Positions 36,145-44,042 of a DNA stretch of 64,000 bases are shown here, piece by piece. Source of the stretch: an uncultured Butyricicoccus sp. (GTDB lineage Bacteria; Bacillota; Clostridia; Oscillospirales; Butyricicoccaceae); the NCBI GenBank assembly GCA_944384655.1, contig CALWUF010000048.1, positions 1-64,000 of the forward strand, in the 5' to 3' direction. Under the pieces are notes generated by a model. That model ran no database searches. It was given only the letters and a program-made list of their open reading frames with translations, and was not told the DNA's origin. The stretch's first letter is position 1; each line of letters starts with the position of its first letter. The position numbers and the translations under genes are program-made.

Positions 36145-36747
36145 TTATGAATCGGACTGTTCCGTTTCAGGAGCCTGCTGCGGCTTGCCGGATCTCCCCT
36201 TGCGCCCGCCCTTTTTGGCGTCCTTCTTCGGATTATCCTTTTTGGGAGCCAGGAACATAATCATCTGGCGACCCTCCAGCTTGGGGGCTTTTTCCATACT
36301 GCCGATTTCTGAACAGTTTTCGGCGAACCGATGCAGCAGATCCAGACCGATGGAAGAATGGGTCACCTCACGACCGCGGAAGCGGACGGAAACTTTGACT
36401 TTATTGCCATCTTTGAGGAAACGCTTGGCATGGTTGGCCTTTACGTTGAAATCATTCACGTCGATGCCGGGGCTCAGGCGGATTTCCTTGATCTCCACAA
36501 CATGCTGATTTTTCTTCGCTTCCTTTTCACGCTTCGCCTGTTCAAAACGGAACTTACCGTAATCCATGATACGGCAAACGGGCGGAACGGCCTGTGGAGC
36601 GATCTTCACAAGGTCAAGATTTTTCAATGCTGCGGCTTCCTGCGCCCTGGCGATCGGTACGACGCCAACCTGGTTGCCATCCGCATCAATCAATCGAACT
36701 TCCCTGTCGCGGATCTCCTCGTTGATCTGGTGTTCCATACTGCTAAT
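36145..36747 (-). CDS. infC: Translation initiation factor IF-3
   Basis: A 200-residue factor that binds the 30S subunit and proofreads initiation. N domain QINEEIRDREVRLID, linker, and C domain with KVKVSVRFRGREVTHSSIG. A Lys/Gly-rich tail (about 25 residues) extends the C-terminus. I place the start at an ATT (36747): GGAGGTGC stands 6 nt upstream at ideal distance, whereas the next ATG (36738) is too far from it. An AUU start is known for infC in other bacteria and permits autoregulation by IF-3. Confidence 0.93.
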   Translation of the reverse strand: MSSMEHQINEEIRDREVRLIDADGNQVGVVPIARAQEAAALKNLDLVKIAPQAVPPVCRIMDYGKFRFEQAKREKEAKKNQHVVEIKEIRLSPGIDVNDFNVKANHAKRFLKDGNKVKVSVRFRGREVTHSSIGLDLLHRFAENCSEIGSMEKAPKLEGRQMIMFLAPKKDNPKKDAKKGGRKGRSGKPQQAPETEQSDS

Positions 36748-36753
36748 TGTTAA

Positions 36754-36896
36754 GCACCTCCAAACGGTAAAAACAATAAAAAACGGACGGAAAGGCACCG
36801 TCCGACGTCGCTTTCCACGCAAAGGGAAAGCAAAAACCATCTGAACCTCTCAACCAAAGCGCGAGGTGAGGACGGTGAAGCCCTTCTTTCTTTTGC
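36754..36896 (-). promoter_or_regulatory. L20-type attenuator leader of infC-rpmI-rplT
   Basis: The leader ends in a terminator hairpin CGGACGG/CCGTCCG (36784-36804) followed by TTTTTTATTGTTTTT, just before the infC binding site. An upstream CACCGTCC (36870-36877) is fully complementary to the hairpin's 5' arm GGACGGTG, so an alternative antiterminator can form. This is the layout of the Firmicute L20 leader, where free L20 promotes termination. Confidence 0.7.
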
Positions 36897-36902
36897 CCGT
36901 AT

Positions 36903-36931
36903 AGTATAGCAAACTCCGGGCAAACTGTCAA
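36903..36931 (-). promoter_or_regulatory. Promoter of infC-rpmI-rplT
   Basis: On the minus strand TTGACA, a 17-nt spacer and TATACT. Confidence 0.8.
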
Positions 36932-36990
36932 CAGAAAAGTTCGGATTATACGAAAATTTTTATCTTTTATCCTTTTCACCCTCTTTTCAC

Positions 36991-37020
36991 TTGACAAACC
37001 GGTCTGCCGCGTGCTATCCT
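36991..37020 (+). promoter_or_regulatory. Upstream promoter candidate of the DUF1292 gene
   Basis: TTGACA, an 18-nt spacer and TATCCT, about 145 nt before the DUF1292 start. Confidence 0.45.
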
Positions 37021-37088
37021 GCCAGGAAGATTATTGAATATCACCATACCGGCTGGATCTTTTTTCCTGTGTTTTTTGCACTTACCTG

Positions 37089-37117
37089 TTGAAAAGCGCG
37101 GCAAAATACGCTATGAT
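37089..37117 (+). promoter_or_regulatory. Proximal promoter of the DUF1292 gene
   Basis: TTGAAA, a 17-nt spacer and TATGAT, 50 nt before the ATG. Confidence 0.65.
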
Positions 37118-37166
37118 TATGATACAAGATAACCAAAACCGCCGGTTCGCCAATGGAGGCTACGCT

Positions 37167-37460
37167 ATGAGCGACGAATACAAAAATAATTTTGTCGTCC
37201 TCACCGATGAGGATGGCAACGAAAAAGAATTTGAGCACATTGACACCCTGGAGGACGGCGGTATCATGTATATGGCCTTCATCCCCGCTGAATTGAGTCT
37301 CGAAGAGGAGGCCGAGGTCGTTATCCTGAAAATCGTCGAGGAGAACGGCGAAGAGCTTCTGGCAACCGTCGATGACGACGATGAAAATTTACGTATCTAT
37401 AACCTCTTTATGGATCGTCTGGAAGACACGTATGAAGCGCCGGAATTCGACGATGATTGA
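37167..37460 (+). CDS. DUF1292 acidic protein
   Basis: A 97-residue, strongly acidic protein of the DUF1292 (YrzB-like) family found throughout Firmicutes, often near the Holliday-junction resolvase ruvX; function unknown. It shows VVLTDEDGNEKEFEHIDT and YMAFIPAE, and ends in a DDD-rich tail. GGAGG lies 7 nt before the ATG. The 6S RNA gene follows the stop by about 28 nt. Confidence 0.85.
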   Translation: MSDEYKNNFVVLTDEDGNEKEFEHIDTLEDGGIMYMAFIPAELSLEEEAEVVILKIVEENGEELLATVDDDDENLRIYNLFMDRLEDTYEAPEFDDD

Positions 37461-37487
37461 CCGTTTTTTCTGATATTTTTGTCAACG

Positions 37488-37680
37488 CGCCCTGCGCGGT
37501 TCGACAGTCGCCTTTTTTTAACCCACAGTTAGTTTACGGGACCCCGAAGTATTGTTCCCGCTTCAAGTGCAGGCCTCCCGCCCTGCGGAAGTTGGAAGCG
37601 CAGCGATTCGGGATAGGGGACCCACCTGCAAAGTTCGTGCAGGTTACTAATCTGGCGACATCGGCCGGGTGGGGTTTTTT
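37488..37680 (+). ncRNA. ssrS: 6S RNA
   Basis: About 190 nt with the 6S fold. The closing stem CCCTGCGCGG (37490-37499) pairs with CCGGGTGGGG (37665-37674), and GTCGCC pairs with GGCGAC. Inside is a large central bubble whose 3' side carries the small hairpin ACCTGC/GCAGGT. The apical arm starts with GGGACCCC/GGGGACCC. The 3' block CACC-hairpin-GGTTAC..CTGGCGACATC resembles E. coli 6S. A TTTTTT tract ends it. 6S RNA mimics an open promoter and binds RNA polymerase. The exact 5' end is uncertain. Confidence 0.8.
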
Positions 37681-37773
37681 GCGCCCTGAAAACCTTTGGT
37701 CATATATTCAAATCCCCGGCATCTTTCCTCTTTTCCCGACATAATCCCTATCTACTTTTCACGAAATCCCCCC

Positions 37774-37802
37774 TTTACATTTGCATTGTATCGATGTATA
37801 AT
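37774..37802 (+). promoter_or_regulatory. Promoter of the 33-residue peptide gene
   Basis: TTTACA, a 17-nt spacer and TATAAT, 33 nt before the ATG. Confidence 0.75.
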
Positions 37803-37835
37803 GTACAAAACAAACAATGAAAGGAGTGTTAATCC

Positions 37836-37937
37836 ATGGAGAACATTTTAAAAATCCGCGACTACCAGCCGCAGCCCGAAAAGCCCGATATTGACGACCT
37901 CATCTACGGCGACGATCATCATGTTTCCGAAAAGTAA
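37836..37937 (+). CDS. Small acidic peptide, 33 residues, unknown
   Basis: The ATG is 9 nt after AAAGGAG and the frame closes with TAA after 33 codons. The peptide begins MENILKIRDY, then is rich in Pro, Asp and Glu (PEKPDIDDLIYG), and ends HHVSEK; no TM segment or signal. A consensus promoter lies upstream and a strong terminator 28 nt downstream, so it is an independent gene. I do not recognise the family. Confidence 0.6.
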   Translation: MENILKIRDYQPQPEKPDIDDLIYGDDHHVSEK

Positions 37938-37965
37938 TCCTGACTTGTAAGAACATTTGAGATTC

Positions 37966-37990
37966 CCACGCAGATAGGCGTGGTTTTTTT
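37966..37990 (+). terminator. Terminator of the small peptide gene
   Basis: 6-bp stem CCACGC/GCGTGG, 6-nt loop, then TTTTTTT. Confidence 0.8.
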
Positions 37991-38073
37991 CTACCCAAAA
38001 CAGCGGCACAGGACAAAAAAATTCCGCCGTTTTTATTATGATAGATCGTGATAACCCCATGTCATATCGTGGC

Positions 38074-38108
38074 AGCGCCGCACCTTGCGCAAAGGTGCGG
38101 CGCTTTTT
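38074..38108 (+). terminator. Strong plus-strand terminator, orphan
   Basis: Perfect 13-bp stem AGCGCCGCACCTT/AAGGTGCGGCGCT then TTTTG. Nothing recognised lies between it and the previous terminator, and its minus exit has no T-tract, so it does not serve comM. Confidence 0.7.
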
Positions 38109-38109
38109 G

Positions 38110-38138
38110 TTATCCACATTTGCACAAGGTTTTGCACA
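38110..38138 (+). promoter_or_regulatory. DnaA-box-like cluster
   Basis: A perfect DnaA box TTATCCACA (38110-38118) is followed by two degenerate ones, ATTTGCACA (38118-38126) and TTTTGCACA (38130-38138), then palindromes GTAAAATTTTAC (38141-38152) and CAATACA-ATA-TGTATTG (38158-38174). Confidence 0.35.
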
Positions 38139-38211
38139 AAGTAAAATTTTACCTTTTCAATACAATATGTATTGCTTTTCGGACCTTTGTCCCTTTTTCG
38201 CCGCACCCCAT

Positions 38212-39717
38212 TTACCGGAACCGGTACTGGATCGCCTCTGCGATGTGGGCGGATGAAATGTGCGCTTCCCCGGCGAGGTCAGCAATGGTGCGCGCCAGCC
38301 GCAGCACGCGGTCATAACTGCGCGCTGTCATACCCAATCGTTCAAATGCCGCATCCATCAGCTTCTGCCCGGTTTCATCCAGCCTGCAAAACTCAGCCAA
38401 TTGTGCCGGACGCATATTCGCATTACAGGTGACACCCGTGCCCTGATATCGCTGCAATTGACGTTCCCGCGCAGCGATCACACGGGCACGGATATCCGCG
38501 GAACGCTCCGCTGGCTGACGCTCCGAAAGCTCTTTCAACGGAACCGGTCTGACATCCATCTGAATGTCAATGCGGTCGAGCAACGGACCTGATATTTTTT
38601 TGCGATATTCGCGCACTTCATTCGGTGTACAACGGCAGCGCCCGGACGGATGACCATACCACCCGCATTTACACGGGTTCATCGCGCAAATCAACATAAA
38701 TTTTGCCGGATACGTCACACGCCCCGCCATGCGCACAATGGAGACGCTCCCGTCTTCCAACGGCTGGCGCAAAACTTCCAGCGCATCTTTTCGGAATTCC
38801 GGCAATTCATCCAAAAATAACACGCCGTTATGCGCCAGGCTCAATTCTCCCGGAACCGGGACGCCTATGCCGCCGCCTGCAATGCCTGCCGCGCTCGTCG
38901 TGTGATGCGGCGACCGGATCGGGCGCAGGTCGCTGCGCGCTGCCGCCGCCCCCTCGCCGATGACCGAATAAATACGCACGACATCCAATTTTTCTTCCGG
39001 CGTCATCGGCGGCAGAATGGTGCCAATACGCTTTGCCATCATGCTCTTGCCTGAGCCAGGGGTGCCGCACAACAGCATATTGTGTCCGCCCGCCGCCGCG
39101 ATCTCCATCGCACGCTTGACATTTTCCTGCCCCATGACATCGCAAAAATCGGGATTTCCCAAACGATCTGTGCGTTTTTCCGGCTGTCTGATATAGGGTT
39201 CCATATGTTTTCTGCCGGACAAATGGTCAAGAATCTCCTGTGTATGGTTCACCGCATAGATGGTCAGCTCACCGGCCAGCGACGCTTCTTCGGCGTTTTG
39301 CTCCGGTACAAACAGACAGGTCTTGCCACAATCGCGCGCTGCCATTGCCATCGAAAGAGCTCCCCGCACCGGACGCAACGCCCCGCTCAGGCTCATCTCT
39401 CCGATAAACACACAATCTTCCGGAAGCGATTCAATCTGTCCCAGCGCCGCCATCAATCCGAGGAACACCGGAAGATCATAAATGGCTCCTTCTTTTTTGC
39501 GGTCAGCCGGCGCAAGGTTGACTGTCTTGCGGCAGGGCGGGATCGTAAACCCCATGCTGCGCGCCGCCGTTATGACACGTTCCTTTGCCTCGCGAACAGC
39601 AGCGCCTGGCAGACCGACAATATCAAATGAAGGCAACCCATTTGCAACGCCGCATTCCACTGTAACCAGATATCCTTCTATGCCATAAATTCCCGCAGAA
39701 AATGCCGTTTCAATCAT
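38212..39717 (-). CDS. comM: ComM/YifB Mg-chelatase-like AAA+ ATPase
   Basis: A 501-residue ATPase. The N-terminal ChlI-type domain has VECGVANGLPSFDIVGLPG, then the AAA+ module with Walker A CGTPGSGKSMM and Walker B GVLFLDELPEF, and a Cys-rich insert (CAMNPCKCG...CRC). The C-terminus is the Mg_chelatase_C domain. In transformable bacteria ComM is a branch-migration helicase. The ATG at 39717 follows GGGAG and gives normal length. The open frame runs on upstream through the antisense of nifJ, which is not part of the gene. Confidence 0.93.
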   Translation of the reverse strand: MIETAFSAGIYGIEGYLVTVECGVANGLPSFDIVGLPGAAVREAKERVITAARSMGFTIPPCRKTVNLAPADRKKEGAIYDLPVFLGLMAALGQIESLPEDCVFIGEMSLSGALRPVRGALSMAMAARDCGKTCLFVPEQNAEEASLAGELTIYAVNHTQEILDHLSGRKHMEPYIRQPEKRTDRLGNPDFCDVMGQENVKRAMEIAAAGGHNMLLCGTPGSGKSMMAKRIGTILPPMTPEEKLDVVRIYSVIGEGAAAARSDLRPIRSPHHTTSAAGIAGGGIGVPVPGELSLAHNGVLFLDELPEFRKDALEVLRQPLEDGSVSIVRMAGRVTYPAKFMLICAMNPCKCGWYGHPSGRCRCTPNEVREYRKKISGPLLDRIDIQMDVRPVPLKELSERQPAERSADIRARVIAARERQLQRYQGTGVTCNANMRPAQLAEFCRLDETGQKLMDAAFERLGMTARSYDRVLRLARTIADLAGEAHISSAHIAEAIQYRFR

Positions 39718-39764
39718 TGCTGCCGCTCCCTTTCTCCCTCTGTTTTGTGATGCAATTTGTATCC

Positions 39765-39793
39765 ATTTTACTGCATTTATACTGTAATGGCAA
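39765..39793 (-). promoter_or_regulatory. Promoter of comM
   Basis: On the minus strand TTGCCA, a 17-nt spacer and TAAAAT. Confidence 0.55.
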
Positions 39794-39925
39794 TCATCCG
39801 CCACACCAATTTCCTGCAATTGGTTAAAATTTATCATAATATTACCAACAAGGCACAATGAATGATATTTTCTGAGTTTTTCCAAGTTTTTTTGTGTCTT
39901 TTGCGTAAATTCTTCTGGTTTTCTG

Positions 39926-39954
39926 TTTACAGCCGATTTTTTTTTTGTTAGAAT
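39926..39954 (+). promoter_or_regulatory. Promoter of nifJ
   Basis: TTTACA, a 17-nt T-rich spacer and TAGAAT. Confidence 0.7.
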
Positions 39955-40125
39955 AATGAAGGTTAAAGGGGGTTGCAAACGGCAACGCCCCTCTCTTAAC
40001 CCCTTCTGTTTCGCCACAGTCAGCCCACTCCTGATTGTCACGAAGCGAAAGCAACCGTCTGCGGTTTCGGGCAAAGATCGCATCTCGGTTTCGCAAAAAA
40101 AATATATAGGAGGAACTATTGAATC
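39955..40125 (+). promoter_or_regulatory. Long structured leader of nifJ
   Basis: About 165 nt of untranslated RNA. It begins with a hairpin at 39961-40001: GGTTAA/TTAACC, GGGG/CCCC and GTTGC/GCAAC around a short loop, close to the 5' end where it may stabilise the mRNA. The rest contains GTTTCG/CGAAGCGAAAG repeats without a recognised riboswitch pattern. AGGAGG lies 12 nt before the ATG. Confidence 0.5.
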
Positions 40126-43100
40126 ATGGCAAGAAAAATGAAATCCATGGACGGCAATACCGCCGCTGCTCATGTATCCTATGCGTTTACTGAAGTAGCT
40201 GGTATTTACCCGATCACCCCGTCCAGCCCGATGGCCGATAACGTTGACCAGTGGGCTGCTGCCGGCAGAAAAAACATCTTTGGCACGACTGTAAATGTTG
40301 TCGAGATGGAATCTGAGGCCGGTGCCTCCGGTACTGTACACGGCTCTCTGGCAGCCGGTGCACTGACTACCACTTATACCGCATCCCAGGGTCTGCTGCT
40401 GATGATCCCCAACATGTACAAGATCGCCGGCGAGCTGCTGCCCTGCGTTTTCCATGTTTCCGCACGTACCGTTGCAACCCATGCGCTGAACATCTTCGGC
40501 GATCACTCCGACGTCATGGCATGTCGTCAGACCGGTTTTGCAATGCTGTGTGAAACCAATCCGCAGGAAGTTATGGATCTCTCCGCTGTCGCGCATTGCG
40601 CAACCATCGAGAGCCGTGTTCCATTCATCAACTTCTTTGACGGCTTCCGCACCTCCCATGAGATTCAGAAGATCGCCGTATGGGATTACGATGATCTGGC
40701 TGATATGGTCGATATGGATGCGGTTGCCGCATTCCGCAAGCGCGCACTCAATCCGGAGCGTCCGGTTATGCGCGGTTCCCACGAAAATGGCGATATTTTC
40801 TTCCAGCATCGTGAGGCTTGCAACAAGTACTATGAGGCAGTTCCGGAAATTGTCGAAAAGTACATGGATAAGGTCAATGAAAAGCTTGGCACTGACTACA
40901 AGCTGTTCAATTACTACGGCGCACCGGATGCTGAACGCATCATTATTGCAATGGGTTCCATCTGTGACGTCGCAGAAGAAGTGATCGATTACCTCACCGC
41001 ACAGGGTGAAAAGGTCGGTCTGGTCAAGGTTCGCCTGTTCCGTCCGTTCCGCGCAGACAAGCTGGTCGAAGCGATTCCGGCAACCGCCAAGAAGATCGCA
41101 GTCCTCGACCGCACCAAGGAACCGGGTTCCCTGGGCGAGCCGCTCTATCAGGACGTTGTCACTTCCCTGGCAAATGCCGGCATCTCTGCTACCATCACCG
41201 GCGGTCGCTATGGTCTTGGCTCCAAGGACACGCCTCCGTCCAGCGTATTCGCAGTATATGAAGATCTGGCGAAGGATGAGCCGAAAAAGCAGTTCACCAT
41301 CGGCATCTCCGATGACGTTACGTATCTGTCCCTCGACGAGAAGCCGTCTCCGAACACCGCAGCAGAAGGCACCATCGAGTGCAAATTCTGGGGTCTCGGC
41401 GGCGATGGTACCGTTGGTGCGAACAAAAACTCCATCAAGATCATCGGCGACAACACCGACAACTATGTTCAGGCGTATTTCCAGTACGACTCCAAGAAGA
41501 CCGGCGGCGTAACGGTATCTCACCTGCGCTTCGGTGCAAAGCCGATCAAATCGCCTTACTACATCAACAAGGCCGACTTCGTCGCATGCCATAACCCGTC
41601 CTACGTTGTCAAGGGCTATAAGATGGTCAATGACGTAAAGCCGGGCGGCGTATTCCTGATCAACTGCCAGTGGACGCCGGAAGAACTCAATGAGTATATG
41701 CCGGCTGAAGCAAAGCGTTACATCGCGAAGAACAACATTCAGTTGTACACCATCAATGCCATTGATCTGGCAATCCAGATCGGCATGGGCAAGCGTACCA
41801 ACACGATCCTGCAGTCCGCATTCTTCTCTCTGGCTAAGGTAATGCCGGAAGAGACTGCAATCCAGCTCATGAAGGACGCTGCAACGCATTCCTACCTGAA
41901 GAAGGGTCAGGATGTCGTAGACATGAACCACAAGGCGATTGAACTTGGCGCGACCGCTTACGTCAAGATCGACGTACCGGCTGACTGGGCTGATGCTCCG
42001 GATGCTGCTCCGGCTGAAACACCCGCAGGTCGTCCGGCAACCGTCAAGATGGTTACCGATCTGCTCGATCCAATTGGTCGTATGGATGGCGATTCCCTGC
42101 CGGTATCTGCATTCAACGAATATGTTGACGGCACCTATCAGCATGGCGCTTCCGCTTACGAGAAGCGCGGCGTAGCTGTAACCGTTCCGTCCTGGGATGC
42201 AGGAAAGTGCGTACAGTGTAACCAGTGCGCATATGTCTGCCCGCATGCTACCATCCGTCCGTTCGCTCTGACTGCTGAAGAAGCTGCTGCTGCTCCGGCT
42301 GCTACCAAGACCGCTCCGATCAAGGCTGGCAAGGGCAAGGACGTTTATACCTTCACAATGGCTGTTTCCCCGCTCGATTGCATGGGCTGTGCTGTCTGCA
42401 TCGGCGTCTGCCCGACCAATGCGCTGACCATGGTTCCGCAGCATGAGGAAGCTGCTCAGGTTGAAGTATTCGACTATATGGTTAACAAGGTTGCTCCGAA
42501 GGCCGACATGGAAGATACCAAGACGGTCAAGGGCTCCCAGTTCAAGCAGCCGCTGCTTGAGTTCTCCGGTTCCTGCGCAGGTTGTGCAGAAACTTCGTAT
42601 GCCCGCCTGATCACCCAGGTTTGCGGCGACAGAATGTATATCTCCAATGCAACCGGTTGTTCTTCCATCTGGGGTGGTCCGGCTGCCACTTCCCCGTATA
42701 CCGTCAACAAGGAAGGTCGCGGTCCTGCATGGGCAAACTCCCTGTTTGAAGACAACGCACAGCATGGTCTCGGCATGTACTATGGTCAGAAGGCAATCCG
42801 TGATCGCCTGATCTCCAACATCGAGCAGATTGCTGCGGATGAGCGCTGCTCTGCTGAGTTGAAGGCTGCCATTGATGCATTCCTGGCTACCAAGGACAAC
42901 GGCGCTGCAAACGAAGCTCCGGCAAAGGCATTGATCGCTGAGATCGAGAAGGCTGCTTCCTGCGGTTGCCCGCTGATGGCTGACGTTCTGGAAAACAAGG
43001 AATACCTGTCCAAGAAGTCTGTTTGGATCTTCGGCGGCGACGGCTGGGCATATGATATCGGCTTCGGCGGTCTGGACCATGTCCTCGCTTCCGGTGAGGA

Positions 43101-43674
43101 TATCAACGTTATGGTATTCGACACCGAAGTTTACTCCAACACCGGCGGTCAGGCTTCCAAGGCTACCAATATCGGCGCTGTCGCTCAGTTCGCTGCTGCT
43201 GGTAAGGCAATTGCCAAGAAGTCCCTCGCAGAAATCGCAATGTCTTATGGTTATGTTTATGTTGCTCAGATCGCAATGGGCGCGAACATGCAGCAGACCC
43301 TGAAGGCAATCGCTGAGGCAGAAGCATATCCGGGACCGTCTCTGGTTATCGGCTATGCTCCGTGTGAGATGCACTCCATCAAGGGCGGCATGACCAACTG
43401 CCAGTCCGAGATGAAGAAGGCTGTCGATTGCGGTTACTGGAATATGTTCCGCTTCGATCCCCAGCTCAAGGCACAGGGCAAGAATCCGTTCATCCTCGAC
43501 TCCAAGGAGCCGAAGGAAGGCTACCAGAAGTTCCTGATGGGAGAAGCTCGTTACTCTGCTTTGACCCGTTCCTTCCCGGATCGTGCCAAGGAACTGTTCG
43601 CAGAATCCGAAAAGGCTGCTGCGGCTCGTTATCAGCACCTGGTCGCTCTTCAGAAGATGTACGGCGGCGAATAA
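40126..43674 (+). CDS. nifJ: Pyruvate:ferredoxin (flavodoxin) oxidoreductase
   Basis: A 1182-residue single-chain PFOR that oxidises pyruvate to acetyl-CoA and CO2 with ferredoxin reduction, the key fermentative step. Domains in order: N-terminal pyrimidine-binding domain (YPITPSSPMAD), transketolase C-like domain, gamma-type domain near 410-620, a 2[4Fe-4S] insert (CVQCNQCAYVCPH and CMGCAVCIGVCP), and the TPP domain with GGDGWAYDIGFGGLDH and TEVYSNTGGQ; further cluster cysteines in GSCAGCAETSY. Codon use is extremely biased, as expected for a very abundant enzyme. Own promoter and strong terminator. Confidence 0.97.
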   Translation: MARKMKSMDGNTAAAHVSYAFTEVAGIYPITPSSPMADNVDQWAAAGRKNIFGTTVNVVEMESEAGASGTVHGSLAAGALTTTYTASQGLLLMIPNMYKIAGELLPCVFHVSARTVATHALNIFGDHSDVMACRQTGFAMLCETNPQEVMDLSAVAHCATIESRVPFINFFDGFRTSHEIQKIAVWDYDDLADMVDMDAVAAFRKRALNPERPVMRGSHENGDIFFQHREACNKYYEAVPEIVEKYMDKVNEKLGTDYKLFNYYGAPDAERIIIAMGSICDVAEEVIDYLTAQGEKVGLVKVRLFRPFRADKLVEAIPATAKKIAVLDRTKEPGSLGEPLYQDVVTSLANAGISATITGGRYGLGSKDTPPSSVFAVYEDLAKDEPKKQFTIGISDDVTYLSLDEKPSPNTAAEGTIECKFWGLGGDGTVGANKNSIKIIGDNTDNYVQAYFQYDSKKTGGVTVSHLRFGAKPIKSPYYINKADFVACHNPSYVVKGYKMVNDVKPGGVFLINCQWTPEELNEYMPAEAKRYIAKNNIQLYTINAIDLAIQIGMGKRTNTILQSAFFSLAKVMPEETAIQLMKDAATHSYLKKGQDVVDMNHKAIELGATAYVKIDVPADWADAPDAAPAETPAGRPATVKMVTDLLDPIGRMDGDSLPVSAFNEYVDGTYQHGASAYEKRGVAVTVPSWDAGKCVQCNQCAYVCPHATIRPFALTAEEAAAAPAATKTAPIKAGKGKDVYTFTMAVSPLDCMGCAVCIGVCPTNALTMVPQHEEAAQVEVFDYMVNKVAPKADMEDTKTVKGSQFKQPLLEFSGSCAGCAETSYARLITQVCGDRMYISNATGCSSIWGGPAATSPYTVNKEGRGPAWANSLFEDNAQHGLGMYYGQKAIRDRLISNIEQIAADERCSAELKAAIDAFLATKDNGAANEAPAKALIAEIEKAASCGCPLMADVLENKEYLSKKSVWIFGGDGWAYDIGFGGLDHVLASGEDINVMVFDTEVYSNTGGQASKATNIGAVAQFAAAGKAIAKKSLAEIAMSYGYVYVAQIAMGANMQQTLKAIAEAEAYPGPSLVIGYAPCEMHSIKGGMTNCQSEMKKAVDCGYWNMFRFDPQLKAQGKNPFILDSKEPKEGYQKFLMGEARYSALTRSFPDRAKELFAESEKAAAARYQHLVALQKMYGGE

Positions 43675-43704
43675 TTCAATTCGTTCTATCTTATCAAATA
43701 TCCG

Positions 43705-43738
43705 GTTCCCGGCGGCATATGCCGCCGGGAACTTTTTT
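43705..43738 (+). terminator. Terminator of nifJ
   Basis: Perfect 12-bp GC-rich stem GTTCCCGGCGGC/GCCGCCGGGAAC, loop ATAT, then TTTTTT. Confidence 0.92.
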
Positions 43739-43770
43739 CTGTTCACGGTGTGTCTTTTTTCATGTCCCTC

Positions 43771-43799
43771 TTGCATTTTGTCGTGTATTGTTGTACTAT
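43771..43799 (+). promoter_or_regulatory. Promoter upstream of the deacetylase remnant
   Basis: TTGCAT, a 17-nt spacer and TACTAT; the -10 lies inside a large inverted repeat. Confidence 0.55.
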
Positions 43800-43825
43800 T
43801 GTATCAATGATGTAATACAACAATA
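43786..43825. promoter_or_regulatory. Operator-like inverted repeat
   Basis: 10-bp arms TATTGTTGTA/TACAACAATA separated by 20 nt, covering the -10 and start of the promoter above. It resembles operators of GntR-type repressors; the regulator is not in the window. Confidence 0.45.
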
Positions 43826-43832
43826 TTCCAAC

Positions 43833-44042
43833 ATGGTACAAGATAGGCGGCGCGATATCCCAACAGAACAAATGGTTCAAAACCTGCGCAAGCGTACCTG
43901 TGGCGGCAGCATCATCTGCCTGCACGATGGACGCGGCAAAAACAATGCGCCTTCACACACCATTTCAGCGTTACAGACCATGCTTCCCTACTGGCTGAAC
44001 GCAGGCTTTCGATTGGATACGGTGGATCACTATGGACACTAA
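43833..44042 (+). pseudogene. Polysaccharide deacetylase, 3' remnant
   Basis: About 69 codons that read like the C-terminal end of a NodB-type polysaccharide deacetylase: RRDIPTEQMVQNLRKRT, then GGSIICLHDGRG and ALQTMLPYWLNAGFRLDTVD. The catalytic N-terminal two-thirds (the TFDDG and HxxxH motifs) are missing, and no ribosome-binding site precedes the ATG. The 3' end overlaps the next gene by 11 nt, as in an intact operon. I read it as a truncated gene whose 5' part was lost. Confidence 0.6.

Noticed and set aside
39718..43776. A minus-strand open frame that runs from comM through the whole antisense of nifJ (over 1,300 extra codons)
   Set aside because: It exists because nifJ almost never uses TTA, CTA or TCA, whose complements are stop codons. 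It has no domain, no ribosome-binding site at its start, and comM has a good internal start at 39717.
43428..44042. A 204-codon frame across the nifJ end
   Set aside because: Its first 80 codons overlap nifJ in another frame and the nifJ terminator; only the part from about 43833 resembles a protein family, reported as a pseudogene.
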